Below the pieces are notes generated by a model. That model was given only the letters and a program-made list of their open reading frames with translations, was not told the DNA's origin and searched no databases. 5,377 nucleotides of DNA from Gemmatimonadales bacterium UBA7835 (GTDB taxonomy: Bacteria > Gemmatimonadota > Gemmatimonadetes > Longimicrobiales > Gaopeijiaceae), in the NCBI GenBank assembly GCA_002500925.1, contig DLTN01000032.1:1-5377 (forward strand), given 5' to 3'. The position numbers and the translations under genes were made by a program. Shown piece by piece: positions 1 through 5,377 of this stretch. The first letter of the stretch is position 1, and each line of letters begins with the position of its first letter.

Positions 1-440
1 AGGATTGAACGTTGATCGCGAGCCCTTAGGAGGGTCTGGTGCTCATGCTGCCCATGCAGGTCGACCAAGGATGAGCCTAGCTCACCAACAACTCCCGCTG
101 TAGTCGGGGATCCGCCCACCCATGCACGATTACGCCCTGCCGCAGCGACCTCTCGACGTAGAATTAGAAGGCCATCCGCTAGCCGAAAGCCCAACTCTTC
201 TGCCCTCTCACGCACAGCTGGCAACTGCTCCAGATCGAAAACAGCCTCGACCGATGCCCTCTCGGCTCCAGCTCGCACTACATCTGACGACGCCCGTTCA
301 CCTATCAGAAGAGATAGCGCGCCAACAATAATCGACTTTCCGGCACCGGTCTCACCTGTCAACGCATTCAACCCCGGCCCTAGGGAGAGAGTCAGGTCGT
401 CAACTACTGCGTAGTCTCGAATGTGCAGTTCGACTAGCAT
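1..440 (-). CDS. recN: DNA repair protein RecN, N-terminal part (3' end outside window)
   Basis: RecN is a cytoplasmic SMC-like ATPase that acts at DNA double-strand breaks during recombinational repair. Only the first 146 codons are present; the family is usually about 550-570 residues, so the coiled coil and the C-terminal Walker B/signature half lie beyond the left edge. I translated it by hand. It opens MLVELHIRDYAVVDDLTLSL, the typical RecN start, followed by the Walker A P-loop GETGAGKS at residues 29-36 (Lys35, Ser36), the IGERASSDVVRAG stretch near 46-58, and the RecN-typical LVDLHGQHEHQTLL at 125-138. The ATG at 440-438 is preceded in frame by a TAA only two codons upstream (449-447), so the start is unambiguous. 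The ribosome site is poor (AAAGAAG one base from the ATG). It follows nadK by 44 bases (441-484), with no convincing terminator or promoter there, so it is probably the distal gene of the same operon. I see no LexA-type box of the CTGT-N8-ACAG or GAAC-N4-GTTC kind in that gap. Confidence 0.95.
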   Translation of the reverse strand, partial: MLVELHIRDYAVVDDLTLSLGPGLNALTGETGAGKSIIVGALSLLIGERASSDVVRAGAERASVEAVFDLEQLPAVRERAEELGFRLADGLLILRREVAAAGRNRAWVGGSPTTAGVVGELGSSLVDLHGQHEHQTLLRARDQRSI

Positions 441-484
441 GCTTCTTTAGGTAAGGGAGCGCGTCAGAGAGCCTTGATCTCCAC

Positions 485-1387
485 TCAGGCGCGATCGGGT
501 GAACGGTTTGCCCAATTGAGTTTGCGCCGCAAAGTGTCAAAAAAACTCTGCTCGGGAAGCCGAATAAGTGACAGTGGCACCTCCTCACGCTGGACCACGA
601 CTCTATCGCCTGGCGCCAGTCGTCTGACGACCTGCCCATCAACGGTGACCTGATGATCCCCACCGGAATCTAGTCTTACGCTGATCGTTACCGTTGACGG
701 GAGCACGAGCGGTCTTACCGAGAGTGAATGCGGGCATATCGGAGTTACTGCGATCGCCTCAACTTCCGGGCCAATGATCGGGCCTCCGGCGGACATCGAA
801 TATGCTGTCGACCCTGTTGGCGTTGAGATAATCAGACCATCCGCCGCAAAACTGCCCACCTCTTGCATCTTTCCGTCCCGATCGCTGACGTCAAGCGAGA
901 GTGGCGTTACCCGTGCGGCGCCCGTGGTGTGGACAACAATGTCATTCAGCGCGAAGAAATCGTCCGAGCGTCCTTCGTCTCTTGCCTGGATTACTGCACG
1001 CAATCGGAAGCGCGGCTCGATCACAGCCTTTCCTGCTAGTACCTCAGCCAATCCTTCTTCAAGGGATTCGAGTGGGACGGCCGTGAGAAAGCCGAGCCTT
1101 CCCAGATTTATGCCGAGGACAGGCGTCTTCGTTCCCACCACCATCCTACTGGCTCTGAGGAAGGTTCCATCACCTCCCAAAGCGACGAGCAGATCGAAAG
1201 CATCAGTGGTTACGTCCAGTTGCTGCTGGCCGTCTGCCCCAGCGTCCCCTTCCAAGACTAATTCAATCCCTTCCGAATCACTCCAGACCCTCAGTCGCTC
1301 AATGATTGCGAGGACTTCAGGACTCTCGTCACGATACACCACACCAAATCTTCGAAATGGACCCTGAAAACTCTGCCGTATGTTCAT
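485..1387 (-). CDS. nadK: NAD kinase (ATP/polyphosphate-dependent)
   Basis: This enzyme phosphorylates the 2'-hydroxyl of the adenosine ribose of NAD+ to make NADP+, in the cytoplasm. The protein has 300 residues, the usual bacterial size. Diagnostic motifs are in order: GGDGT at 71-75 (catalytic Asp73), NLGRLGFL at 94-101, the NE/D motif as NDIVV at 148-152, the signature DGLIISTPTGSTAYSMSAGGP at about 183-203, PICPHSL at 216-222, and the VDGQ strand at 249-252. The C-terminal SFFDTLRRKLNW is also typical. The ATG lies within an ATGA overlap with the dxs stop, and GGAG five bases upstream (1396-1393) supports this start and coupled translation. NADPH made with its product feeds Dxr and later reductive steps, which may explain its place after dxs. 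Nad kinases also neighbour recN in many other bacteria. Nothing is truncated, and the NDIVV form of the second motif is a normal family variant. Whether ATP or polyphosphate is the donor cannot be told from the sequence. Confidence 0.96.
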   Translation of the reverse strand: MNIRQSFQGPFRRFGVVYRDESPEVLAIIERLRVWSDSEGIELVLEGDAGADGQQQLDVTTDAFDLLVALGGDGTFLRASRMVVGTKTPVLGINLGRLGFLTAVPLESLEEGLAEVLAGKAVIEPRFRLRAVIQARDEGRSDDFFALNDIVVHTTGAARVTPLSLDVSDRDGKMQEVGSFAADGLIISTPTGSTAYSMSAGGPIIGPEVEAIAVTPICPHSLSVRPLVLPSTVTISVRLDSGGDHQVTVDGQVVRRLAPGDRVVVQREEVPLSLIRLPEQSFFDTLRRKLNWANRSPDRA

Positions 1388-3291
1388 GCCGTCTCCAGCT
1401 CAGCCCCAACACCGGTGATCACTTGCACCTGGCGGGCGATCCCTGACGGGTCTAGACCCAACTCTTTGAGAAGAATATCTCTATTACCATGCTCTATAAA
1501 ATTATCCGGGATACCAAGAGCTGAAACACGCGGCGGACTCGCTAGGCCAAGTTCTGCTATTTCCCGTGCCATAAAAGACCCGAAGCCATTCGTGATCTGA
1601 CCCTCCTCTAGCGTTATCACCACCGGATGCGATCGGACCGTCTCCTCGAAAATTTTCCGATCGAATGGTTTTAGAAAACGGCAATTCACGACGGACGTCC
1701 GTACGTCGATAGCATCTAGCCTACTCGCTGCCTCCAGGGCGCTATACACCATGGTTCCAGTCGCTAGCAAAACCGCATCTTCTCCTCTACGCAGCACCTC
1801 CCAAGTCCATGGCTCGATCTCATCAATCTCACCTAGGTGAGGAACCTCTTCAGGCACCGCCGCCCGAGGCCATCTCACACTCCACGGCCCATCTCCTGCT
1901 TGTGTAGCCGCTCGCAGAAGCGCCAGCATCTCGGTTCCATCTTTCGGAGCAGTCACAGTCATACCAGGGACAGACAGCATGTAAGGGATATCCAACACAC
2001 CATGGTGTGTTGGACCATCCTCTCCAGCAATACCGGCCCGGTCCATCCCGAAAATCACAGGAAGCCCTTGAAGAGCTACGTCATGAACGATGTTGTCGTA
2101 GGCCCTTTGTAGAAATGTGGAGTAGATCGCCACGATTGGCTTGATACCCTGCGTTGCTAGACCGGCTGCGAAAGTCACTCCATGACCTTCAGCGATCCCG
2201 ACATCGAAGTACCGTTGCGGATGAGCCTTCGCAAACATGTCCGTCGACGTCCCATCCGGCATCGCTGCCGTGATCGTCACTACGTTAGGATCAGAGTCCG
2301 CTAGCTCTATGAGCCCCTTTCCAAATACTTTCTGGTAACGTGGCAGGCCACTCGACTTCTTAGAAACCTCACCGGTCATCTTATCAAAAGTCCCAGGTGC
2401 ATGCCCCCACCAGGGATCATCTTCCGCTCGACTGAACCCCTTGCCCTTCTGAGTTAAGATGTGCACCAAAACGGGACCCTTCATTTTCCTTACGCGCCTT
2501 AATGAATCGACGAGTTTCCCCACATCGTGCCCATCAATCGGCCCTACGTACTTAAACCCGAGTTCCTCAAAAATAAGTCCTGGAGTTATCAGGTGCTTGA
2601 ATGACTCCTCCATACGACCGGCCACTTCTTCCATCACATCCCCCACCGCTCCGGGCGTGCGGTGGAGAACCTCCTTAACTACCTGCCTGACTTTGTTATA
2701 AGCAGGATTCGTGATCATGCTAGTGAGGTATTTGTTCATAGCTCCCACCGCTGGAGCAATGGACATGTCATTGTCGTTCAATACGACAACAAAGTCGCGG
2801 TCCGTATGACCAGCGTTGTTTAGCGCCTCGTATGCCAAACCACATCCCATAGCGCCGTCACCAATCACCGCGACGACATCGAAATCCTCCTCCTTGAGGT
2901 CACGTCCAACCGCCATTCCCCATGCTGCAGAGATTGATGTCGAAGCATGACCAGCCCCGAATGCATCGTACTCGGACTCGTCTCGACGGCAGAAGGGAGC
3001 TAGCCCATGGCGCGTCCTAATCGTTGGGAGTTCTTCGTTGCGGCCCGTTAAAATCTTGTGGATATAGGCTTGGTGGCCGGTATCCCAGACCAACTGGTCC
3101 TTCGGCGTGTCGTACACATAGTGCAAAGCTACTGTCAGTTCAGCCACTCCGAGGCTCGCCCCGAAGTGTCCACCCTTAGCGGCTACCACGTCAATGTGAC
3201 GCTCACGAACAGCATCCACGACTTCAGGAAGCCGTTGCTGATCAAACGTGCGTAAATCGGCGGGGTATTTGATCTGATCCAGAAGGGACAC
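1384..3291 (-). CDS. dxs: 1-deoxy-D-xylulose-5-phosphate synthase
   Basis: Dxs condenses pyruvate and glyceraldehyde 3-phosphate, with thiamine diphosphate and Mg2+, to give DXP, the first step of the MEP isoprenoid pathway. From the chosen GTG the protein has 635 residues (family about 620-640) and begins MSLLDQIKYPADLR, matching the usual Dxs N-terminus. I prefer this start to the in-frame GTG at 3300 because AGGAG (3304-3300) lies 8 bases before it and would overlap the earlier codon. Numbered from here, key residues align with known Dxs positions: His42 in GGHFGASLG, the ThDP motif GDGA at 144-147 with NDND at 172-175, His297, catalytic Glu368 in GIAEGH, Tyr390 in AIYSTFLQRAYDN, Arg418 (DRAG), Asp425 and His429 in GEDGPTHHG, and Arg476. 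Small departures from the common form are GDGAMGCG where GDGAxTGG is usual, and RWPRA for RYPRG. Domain order is N-terminal ThDP-binding, central pyrimidine-binding transketolase domain, C-terminal transketolase domain. It overlaps nadK by ATGA and follows ispA by 81 bases. A 24-bp palindrome lies inside (1991-2014). Confidence 0.97.
   Translation of the reverse strand: MSLLDQIKYPADLRTFDQQRLPEVVDAVRERHIDVVAAKGGHFGASLGVAELTVALHYVYDTPKDQLVWDTGHQAYIHKILTGRNEELPTIRTRHGLAPFCRRDESEYDAFGAGHASTSISAAWGMAVGRDLKEEDFDVVAVIGDGAMGCGLAYEALNNAGHTDRDFVVVLNDNDMSIAPAVGAMNKYLTSMITNPAYNKVRQVVKEVLHRTPGAVGDVMEEVAGRMEESFKHLITPGLIFEELGFKYVGPIDGHDVGKLVDSLRRVRKMKGPVLVHILTQKGKGFSRAEDDPWWGHAPGTFDKMTGEVSKKSSGLPRYQKVFGKGLIELADSDPNVVTITAAMPDGTSTDMFAKAHPQRYFDVGIAEGHGVTFAAGLATQGIKPIVAIYSTFLQRAYDNIVHDVALQGLPVIFGMDRAGIAGEDGPTHHGVLDIPYMLSVPGMTVTAPKDGTEMLALLRAATQAGDGPWSVRWPRAAVPEEVPHLGEIDEIEPWTWEVLRRGEDAVLLATGTMVYSALEAASRLDAIDVRTSVVNCRFLKPFDRKIFEETVRSHPVVITLEEGQITNGFGSFMAREIAELGLASPPRVSALGIPDNFIEHGNRDILLKELGLDPSGIARQVQVITGVGAELETA
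1393..1396 (-). promoter_or_regulatory. Shine-Dalgarno site of nadK within the dxs tail
   Basis: GGAG is followed by five bases (ACGGC) and the nadK ATG at 1387. It lies in the codons for the last residues of Dxs (LETA), so nadK translation is probably coupled to dxs. The match is short, hence the moderate confidence. Confidence 0.6.
1986..2020 (-). repeat. Perfect 24-bp palindrome with flanking stem extension, inside dxs
   Basis: Bases 1991-2014 read TCCAACACACCA followed directly by its exact reverse complement. On the mRNA this gives a 10-bp stem with a CAUG tetraloop, or 12 bp of symmetry. The stem extends outward by one G.U pair (2015 with 1990), a bulged G (2016), and GGAU/AUCC (2020-2017 with 1989-1986). 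It covers the codons for GPTHHGVLD, which includes the conserved active-site histidine (His429). Because it is symmetric on both DNA strands it could also be a site for a dimeric DNA-binding protein. The sequence is seen directly; any function is unproven. Confidence 0.9.
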
Positions 3292-3299
3292 CCGGACCA

Positions 3300-3306
3300 C
3301 TCCTTT
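3300..3306 (-). promoter_or_regulatory. Shine-Dalgarno site of dxs
   Basis: The transcript reads AAAGGAG here, then eight bases (TGGTCCGG), then the GTG at 3291-3289. This is a strong, well-spaced ribosome site and decides the dxs start. Its last G is the first base of the earlier in-frame GTG (3300-3298), so initiation at that upstream codon would have no usable spacing. Part of the eight-base spacer (3297-3292) is complementary to bases 3365-3360 in the same leader. Confidence 0.8.
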
Positions 3307-3315
3307 GTATCGAAT

Positions 3316-3372
3316 CTCGTGCAGGCAGAAAAAGATACCTGCATAGACCGTGCCTGAAAGTCCGGTCTCGAG
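3316..3372 (-). promoter_or_regulatory. Candidate structured RNA leader of dxs (three-way junction)
   Basis: The stretch begins at the first base after the ispA stop and ends ten bases before the dxs ribosome site. On the transcript, CUCG (3372-3369) pairs with CGAG (3319-3316) and encloses two perfect 6-bp hairpins: AGACCG/CGGUCU (3368-3363 with 3350-3345) and UGCAGG/CCUGCA (3343-3338 with 3325-3320). Each has a 12-base loop, and a single A (3344) separates them. Only this base is unpaired at the junction. The pairings are seen directly; a regulatory role is inference, and short stems of this kind can arise by chance. There is no U-tract after the second hairpin, so it is not an intrinsic terminator. 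I see no match to the thiamine-pyrophosphate riboswitch core, which would be the obvious known candidate upstream of a ThDP enzyme. Confidence 0.35.
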
Positions 3373-4290
3373 TTACCTACCCCGCTCCACCACAAAATGT
3401 GCGAGGGAGATCAGTTCGTCACATTCAATCCTTGCGGTCACGAGTGCGTCCAACGCCCGCTCAATTTCAGCACGCGCCCTGATCTTTGCGCCATCTAATC
3501 CGTGGAGGCTCGTATATGTAGATTTTTGGAGTTGAGCGTCACTCGGATTCTTCCCCAAAGCCTCCGAGGAGGATGTCTCGTCCAGGATATCGTCCACAAT
3601 CTGAAACGCGAGCCCAACCGCCGACCCGTATTCGAGGAGTGCAGTTCTTACTTTGTCAGATGCTTCCGCTGCGACCGACCCGACCTCAAGTGATGCTGCT
3701 AACAAAGCTCCAGTCTTCATTTGATGGAGTCGATCTAATTCTTCAGGACCTAATGCGCGACCCTCGCCCATTAGGTCCATCCACTGCCCGCCTACCATAC
3801 CGCCACCCCCCGCTGCTCGCATGAGAGTCTTTGAGACCGAGCGAGCGAGCGCTTCTTCACAACCCAAGAGTCTTGCAGCCTCTAGCGCCTGGATGGCCGC
3901 TAGTGGAATAAGTTTGGCCGCTCCCCACACGGCAGTGACCGCTCCATGTTCAATATGGGCCGCAGGCCGTCCTCGTCGGAGTTCAGCATCGTCCATGCAA
4001 GGAAGATCATCGTGCATGAGTGAGTACGCATGCACTAATTCGACCGAGGCGGCCAAATCGTACACGCTAGCGCTCCGGCAACCTCCTGAGGCCACATAAG
4101 CTGTAACGCAGAGAATCGGACGGAGCCTCTTCCCTCCCCCCATCACCCCATACCGGATCACTGCAGCCTCATCAGCAGTTACATCGTCACGCCGCTCAAT
4201 CCTCCGAACCGCTCTCTCTAGAGCCTCTTCGACTTGTAAGCGTTCCGCCTCAAGATATCCGTTGAAATCGAAGGGGTTTACTTCGCTCAC
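3373..4290 (-). CDS. ispA: Farnesyl/geranylgeranyl diphosphate synthase family protein (type II prenyltransferase)
   Basis: This protein condenses isopentenyl diphosphate head-to-tail with allylic diphosphates, most likely making farnesyl diphosphate, the precursor for undecaprenyl carriers, quinone side chains and other isoprenoids. It has 305 residues, the family norm. Visible motifs: GGKRLRP at 52-58, the first aspartate-rich motif DDLPCMD at 94-100 followed by RRGRP at 105-109, GGMVGGQ at 163-169, KTG at 192-194, and the second aspartate-rich motif FQIVDDILD at 229-237 with GKNPSDAQLQKSTY at 246-259. Tyr89, five residues before the first motif, and the two-residue insertion within that motif are typical of C15-forming bacterial enzymes, but the DDAELRRGRP form is also seen in geranylgeranyl synthases, so chain length is uncertain. 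The segment that usually reads AGDALL is GAAKLIPL here (123-130). The GTG start is fixed by an in-frame stop ten codons upstream (4320-4318) and overlaps the xseB stop as GTGA. Its own ribosome site is poorly spaced (GAGGA abuts the GTG), suggesting reinitiation after xseB. Confidence 0.95.
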   Translation of the reverse strand: MSEVNPFDFNGYLEAERLQVEEALERAVRRIERRDDVTADEAAVIRYGVMGGGKRLRPILCVTAYVASGGCRSASVYDLAASVELVHAYSLMHDDLPCMDDAELRRGRPAAHIEHGAVTAVWGAAKLIPLAAIQALEAARLLGCEEALARSVSKTLMRAAGGGGMVGGQWMDLMGEGRALGPEELDRLHQMKTGALLAASLEVGSVAAEASDKVRTALLEYGSAVGLAFQIVDDILDETSSSEALGKNPSDAQLQKSTYTSLHGLDGAKIRARAEIERALDALVTARIECDELISLAHFVVERGR

Positions 4291-4520
4291 TCCTCTTCGA
4301 TCTCCCTTTCCAACATCTCACCACCTGCTAAAAGTTCCTCTACTCTTAGCTCTGTCTCAGCGAGTACCTGCTCAGCTTCCCGAACATGCCCCACCCCCTC
4401 TTCAAAAAGCTGAAGTGCCTCATCAAGAGCTACATCTTCAGATTCCATTCGATCTATTATCGCCTCGAGCCGCTCTAGACGTTTCTCAAGACCTACCTTG
4501 TTCCCATCTCCTTCGATCAT
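4287..4520 (-). CDS. xseB: Exodeoxyribonuclease VII small subunit
   Basis: XseB is the small, non-catalytic subunit of exonuclease VII, a metal-independent nuclease that degrades single-stranded DNA from both ends into oligonucleotides; several copies bind the coiled-coil arm of each XseA. The protein has 77 residues against roughly 60-85 in the family. The core runs LEKRLERLEAIIDRMESEDV (about 11-30), then LDEALQLFEEGVGHVREAEQVL (about 32-53), the typical helical-hairpin pattern with the conserved LEALxLFEEGVxLxxxCxxxL theme, although the cysteine position is Ala here. The C-terminal tail is strongly acidic (EREIEEE). The ATG shares an ATGA overlap with the xseA stop and has a good ribosome site, GGGAGGAG, within the last xseA codons. 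The stop overlaps the GTG of ispA. This stoichiometric partner pair in direct coupling is the usual arrangement. Confidence 0.96.
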   Translation of the reverse strand: MIEGDGNKVGLEKRLERLEAIIDRMESEDVALDEALQLFEEGVGHVREAEQVLAETELRVEELLAGGEMLEREIEEE

Positions 4521-5377
4521 CGCTCCTCCCTTCCCGGTTTCACAGGTCCCACCGCGTTCGCTTCCACTGTTCCGTCTGTCACTTTCAAATCAAACTGCAA
4601 CCCAGGATGAAAATCCGTTACTCGCCGAAGTACAGTTCCCTCAGAGGTACGCGCCACAGAATAGCCTCGCGCTAGAGTGGCTAAAGGAGACAATGCCTCG
4701 AGTCTTCCAGACAGCATAGAAAAGGCGGCACGTTTCTGCTCGAGACTTTGCTGAATGCTTCTTTCGAGCCTCTCAAAGTCCATCCCGACTGCTTGGCGCG
4801 CCGGCCGTATACTGCGCTCCATCGTCCGGGATAGGACCCTCATACGATCAGTCACCCGCGCTCTGCGACGCTCCGCCGCTCTCCTAACTCCACGGCTCAA
4901 TCTGAGAGGTGCGGCCCGCACACTCGACAGAAGTAGCACTCCATCTGGCACTACCAATTCCGCAGCTGCAGAGGGTGTCGGTGCCCTTAGGTCCGCGACC
5001 AGATCGGAGATAGTTACGTCGACTTCATGTCCAACGGCAGACACTATGGGAATGGGACTCGCAACAATAGCTCTGGCCAGCGCTTCCTCGTTGAATGCCC
5101 ACAAGTCTTCGAGAGAACCTCCTCCTCGACCCACGATGATCACATCGGGTACTTTTGACTCAACCAGACGATCTAGTGCTTTAGCCAGCTCCTCTGATGC
5201 TCCTTCCCCTTGCACACGAGATGGAGAAAGTACGATCCGGGACCATGGGGCCCTACGCCGCAGGACCGTCACTATGTCACGTAGCGCGGCTCCTGTCGGA
5301 GACGTAACCACTCCTACCACCTCAGGAAATGCCGGGAGCGAAAGTTTGCGTTCATCTGCTAAAAGTCCCTCGCCGGC
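4517..5377 (-). CDS. xseA: Exodeoxyribonuclease VII large subunit, C-terminal part (5' end outside window)
   Basis: XseA is the catalytic subunit of exonuclease VII, acting on single-stranded DNA in mismatch repair and in clearing damaged ends. The frame is open to the right edge, giving 286 residues; full-length proteins are about 400-450, so the N-terminal OB-fold DNA-binding domain (roughly the first 120-140 residues) and the true start are missing. The visible part begins AGEGLLADERKLSLPAFPE, then the conserved VGVVTSPTGAALRDI. Numbered from the edge, Asp34, Arg84 (GRGGGS), His117 and Asp120 (SAVGHEVD) align in spacing with E. coli Asp155, Arg205, His238 and Asp241, reported as needed for activity. 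EDLWAFN (90-96) and RAPTPSAAAE follow. Residues about 150-225 are an Arg/Glu/Gln-rich helical region, the long coiled coil that binds XseB, then LSPLATLARGYSV, another family mark. A GTG at 5320 is in frame but is not the start, because homology continues upstream of it. Its stop overlaps the xseB ATG. Confidence 0.96.
   Translation of the reverse strand, partial: AGEGLLADERKLSLPAFPEVVGVVTSPTGAALRDIVTVLRRRAPWSRIVLSPSRVQGEGASEELAKALDRLVESKVPDVIIVGRGGGSLEDLWAFNEEALARAIVASPIPIVSAVGHEVDVTISDLVADLRAPTPSAAAELVVPDGVLLLSSVRAAPLRLSRGVRRAAERRRARVTDRMRVLSRTMERSIRPARQAVGMDFERLERSIQQSLEQKRAAFSMLSGRLEALSPLATLARGYSVARTSEGTVLRRVTDFHPGLQFDLKVTDGTVEANAVGPVKPGREER
4523..4530 (-). promoter_or_regulatory. Shine-Dalgarno site of xseB within the xseA tail
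   Basis: GGGAGGAG lies two to four bases before the xseB ATG, inside the final codons of xseA (encoding the GREER tail). With the ATGA overlap this would let ribosomes finishing xseA start xseB at once, which fits the need for several XseB subunits per XseA. Confidence 0.7.

Noticed and set aside
122..331. A plus-strand open frame of 69 codons near the left edge
   Set aside because: It is opposite the recN N-terminus, which has the Walker A and LHGQHEHQ motifs; the frame is a shadow.
441..484. LexA box or promoter before recN
   Set aside because: Neither CTGT-N8-ACAG nor GAAC-N4-GTTC is present, and no -35/-10 pair with acceptable spacing is visible.
774..1367. A long open frame on the plus strand (197 codons) antisense to nadK
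   Set aside because: It lies entirely opposite a well-supported nadK, and its translation shows Ser/Pro/Thr-rich composition with no recognisable motif, as expected for an antisense shadow.
1691..1702. 12-bp palindrome ACGGACGTCCGT in dxs
   Set aside because: About one palindrome of this length is expected by chance in a window of this size.
3320..3343. Intrinsic terminator between ispA and dxs
   Set aside because: The 6-bp stem has its U-run in the loop and not after the stem, so it does not fit the terminator pattern.
3301..3372. Thiamine-pyrophosphate riboswitch upstream of the ThDP-dependent dxs
   Set aside because: The spacer is too short and lacks the conserved CUGAGA and related core elements.
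3838..3853. GAGC tetranucleotide run in ispA
   Set aside because: Only about three copies, encoding an ordinary Leu-Ala-Arg-Ser stretch; not long enough to suggest phase variation.
3882..3903. Inverted repeat CTAGCG/CGCTAG in ispA
   Set aside because: A 6-bp arm (8 bp with a bulge) within coding sequence is common by chance, and no context supports a role.

Overview
The window is one stretch of densely packed bacterial housekeeping genes. All six lie on the minus strand and are transcribed from right to left: xseA (5' end cut off at the right edge), xseB, ispA, dxs, nadK and recN (3' end cut off at the left edge). No RNA gene, insertion sequence, CRISPR array, phage gene or attachment site is visible, and no gap exceeds about 80 bases. 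All complete genes are full length, with family motifs intact and no frameshift.

Layout along the transcript: xseA and xseB (large and small subunits of exonuclease VII) share an ATGA stop/start overlap. xseB and ispA (type II farnesyl-diphosphate-synthase family) share a GTGA overlap. About 80 bases separate ispA from dxs (1-deoxy-D-xylulose-5-phosphate synthase). dxs and nadK (NAD kinase) share an ATGA overlap. A 44-base gap precedes recN (DNA double-strand-break repair ATPase). The overlaps imply an operon with translational coupling. The genes fall into two themes: isoprenoid supply (Dxs makes the MEP-pathway entry metabolite, IspA condenses the C5 products) and DNA repair (exonuclease VII and RecN). 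NadK supplies NADP(H), which the MEP pathway enzyme Dxr consumes.

Organism: xseA-xseB-ispA-dxs-(...)-recN is a widespread bacterial order, known for example in Bacillus, where tlyA and argR homologues sit between dxs and recN. Here only nadK occupies that place. The Dxs and IspA sequences remind me of Gemmatimonadota proteins (for example the FGAGHASTSISAA and GAAKLIPLA stretches). This is a low-confidence impression from memory, not a search. Base composition looks moderate, slightly GC-rich by eye.

No new multi-gene system is present. Two non-coding signals deserve attention. One is a perfect 24-bp palindrome inside dxs, which would form a very stable mRNA hairpin over the conserved GPTHHGVLD coding segment. 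The other is the ispA-dxs spacer, which can fold into a compact three-way junction whose first hairpin competes with pairing to the dxs ribosome-binding region. In addition, the dxs start is best placed at a GTG (3291-3289), eight bases after a strong Shine-Dalgarno sequence.
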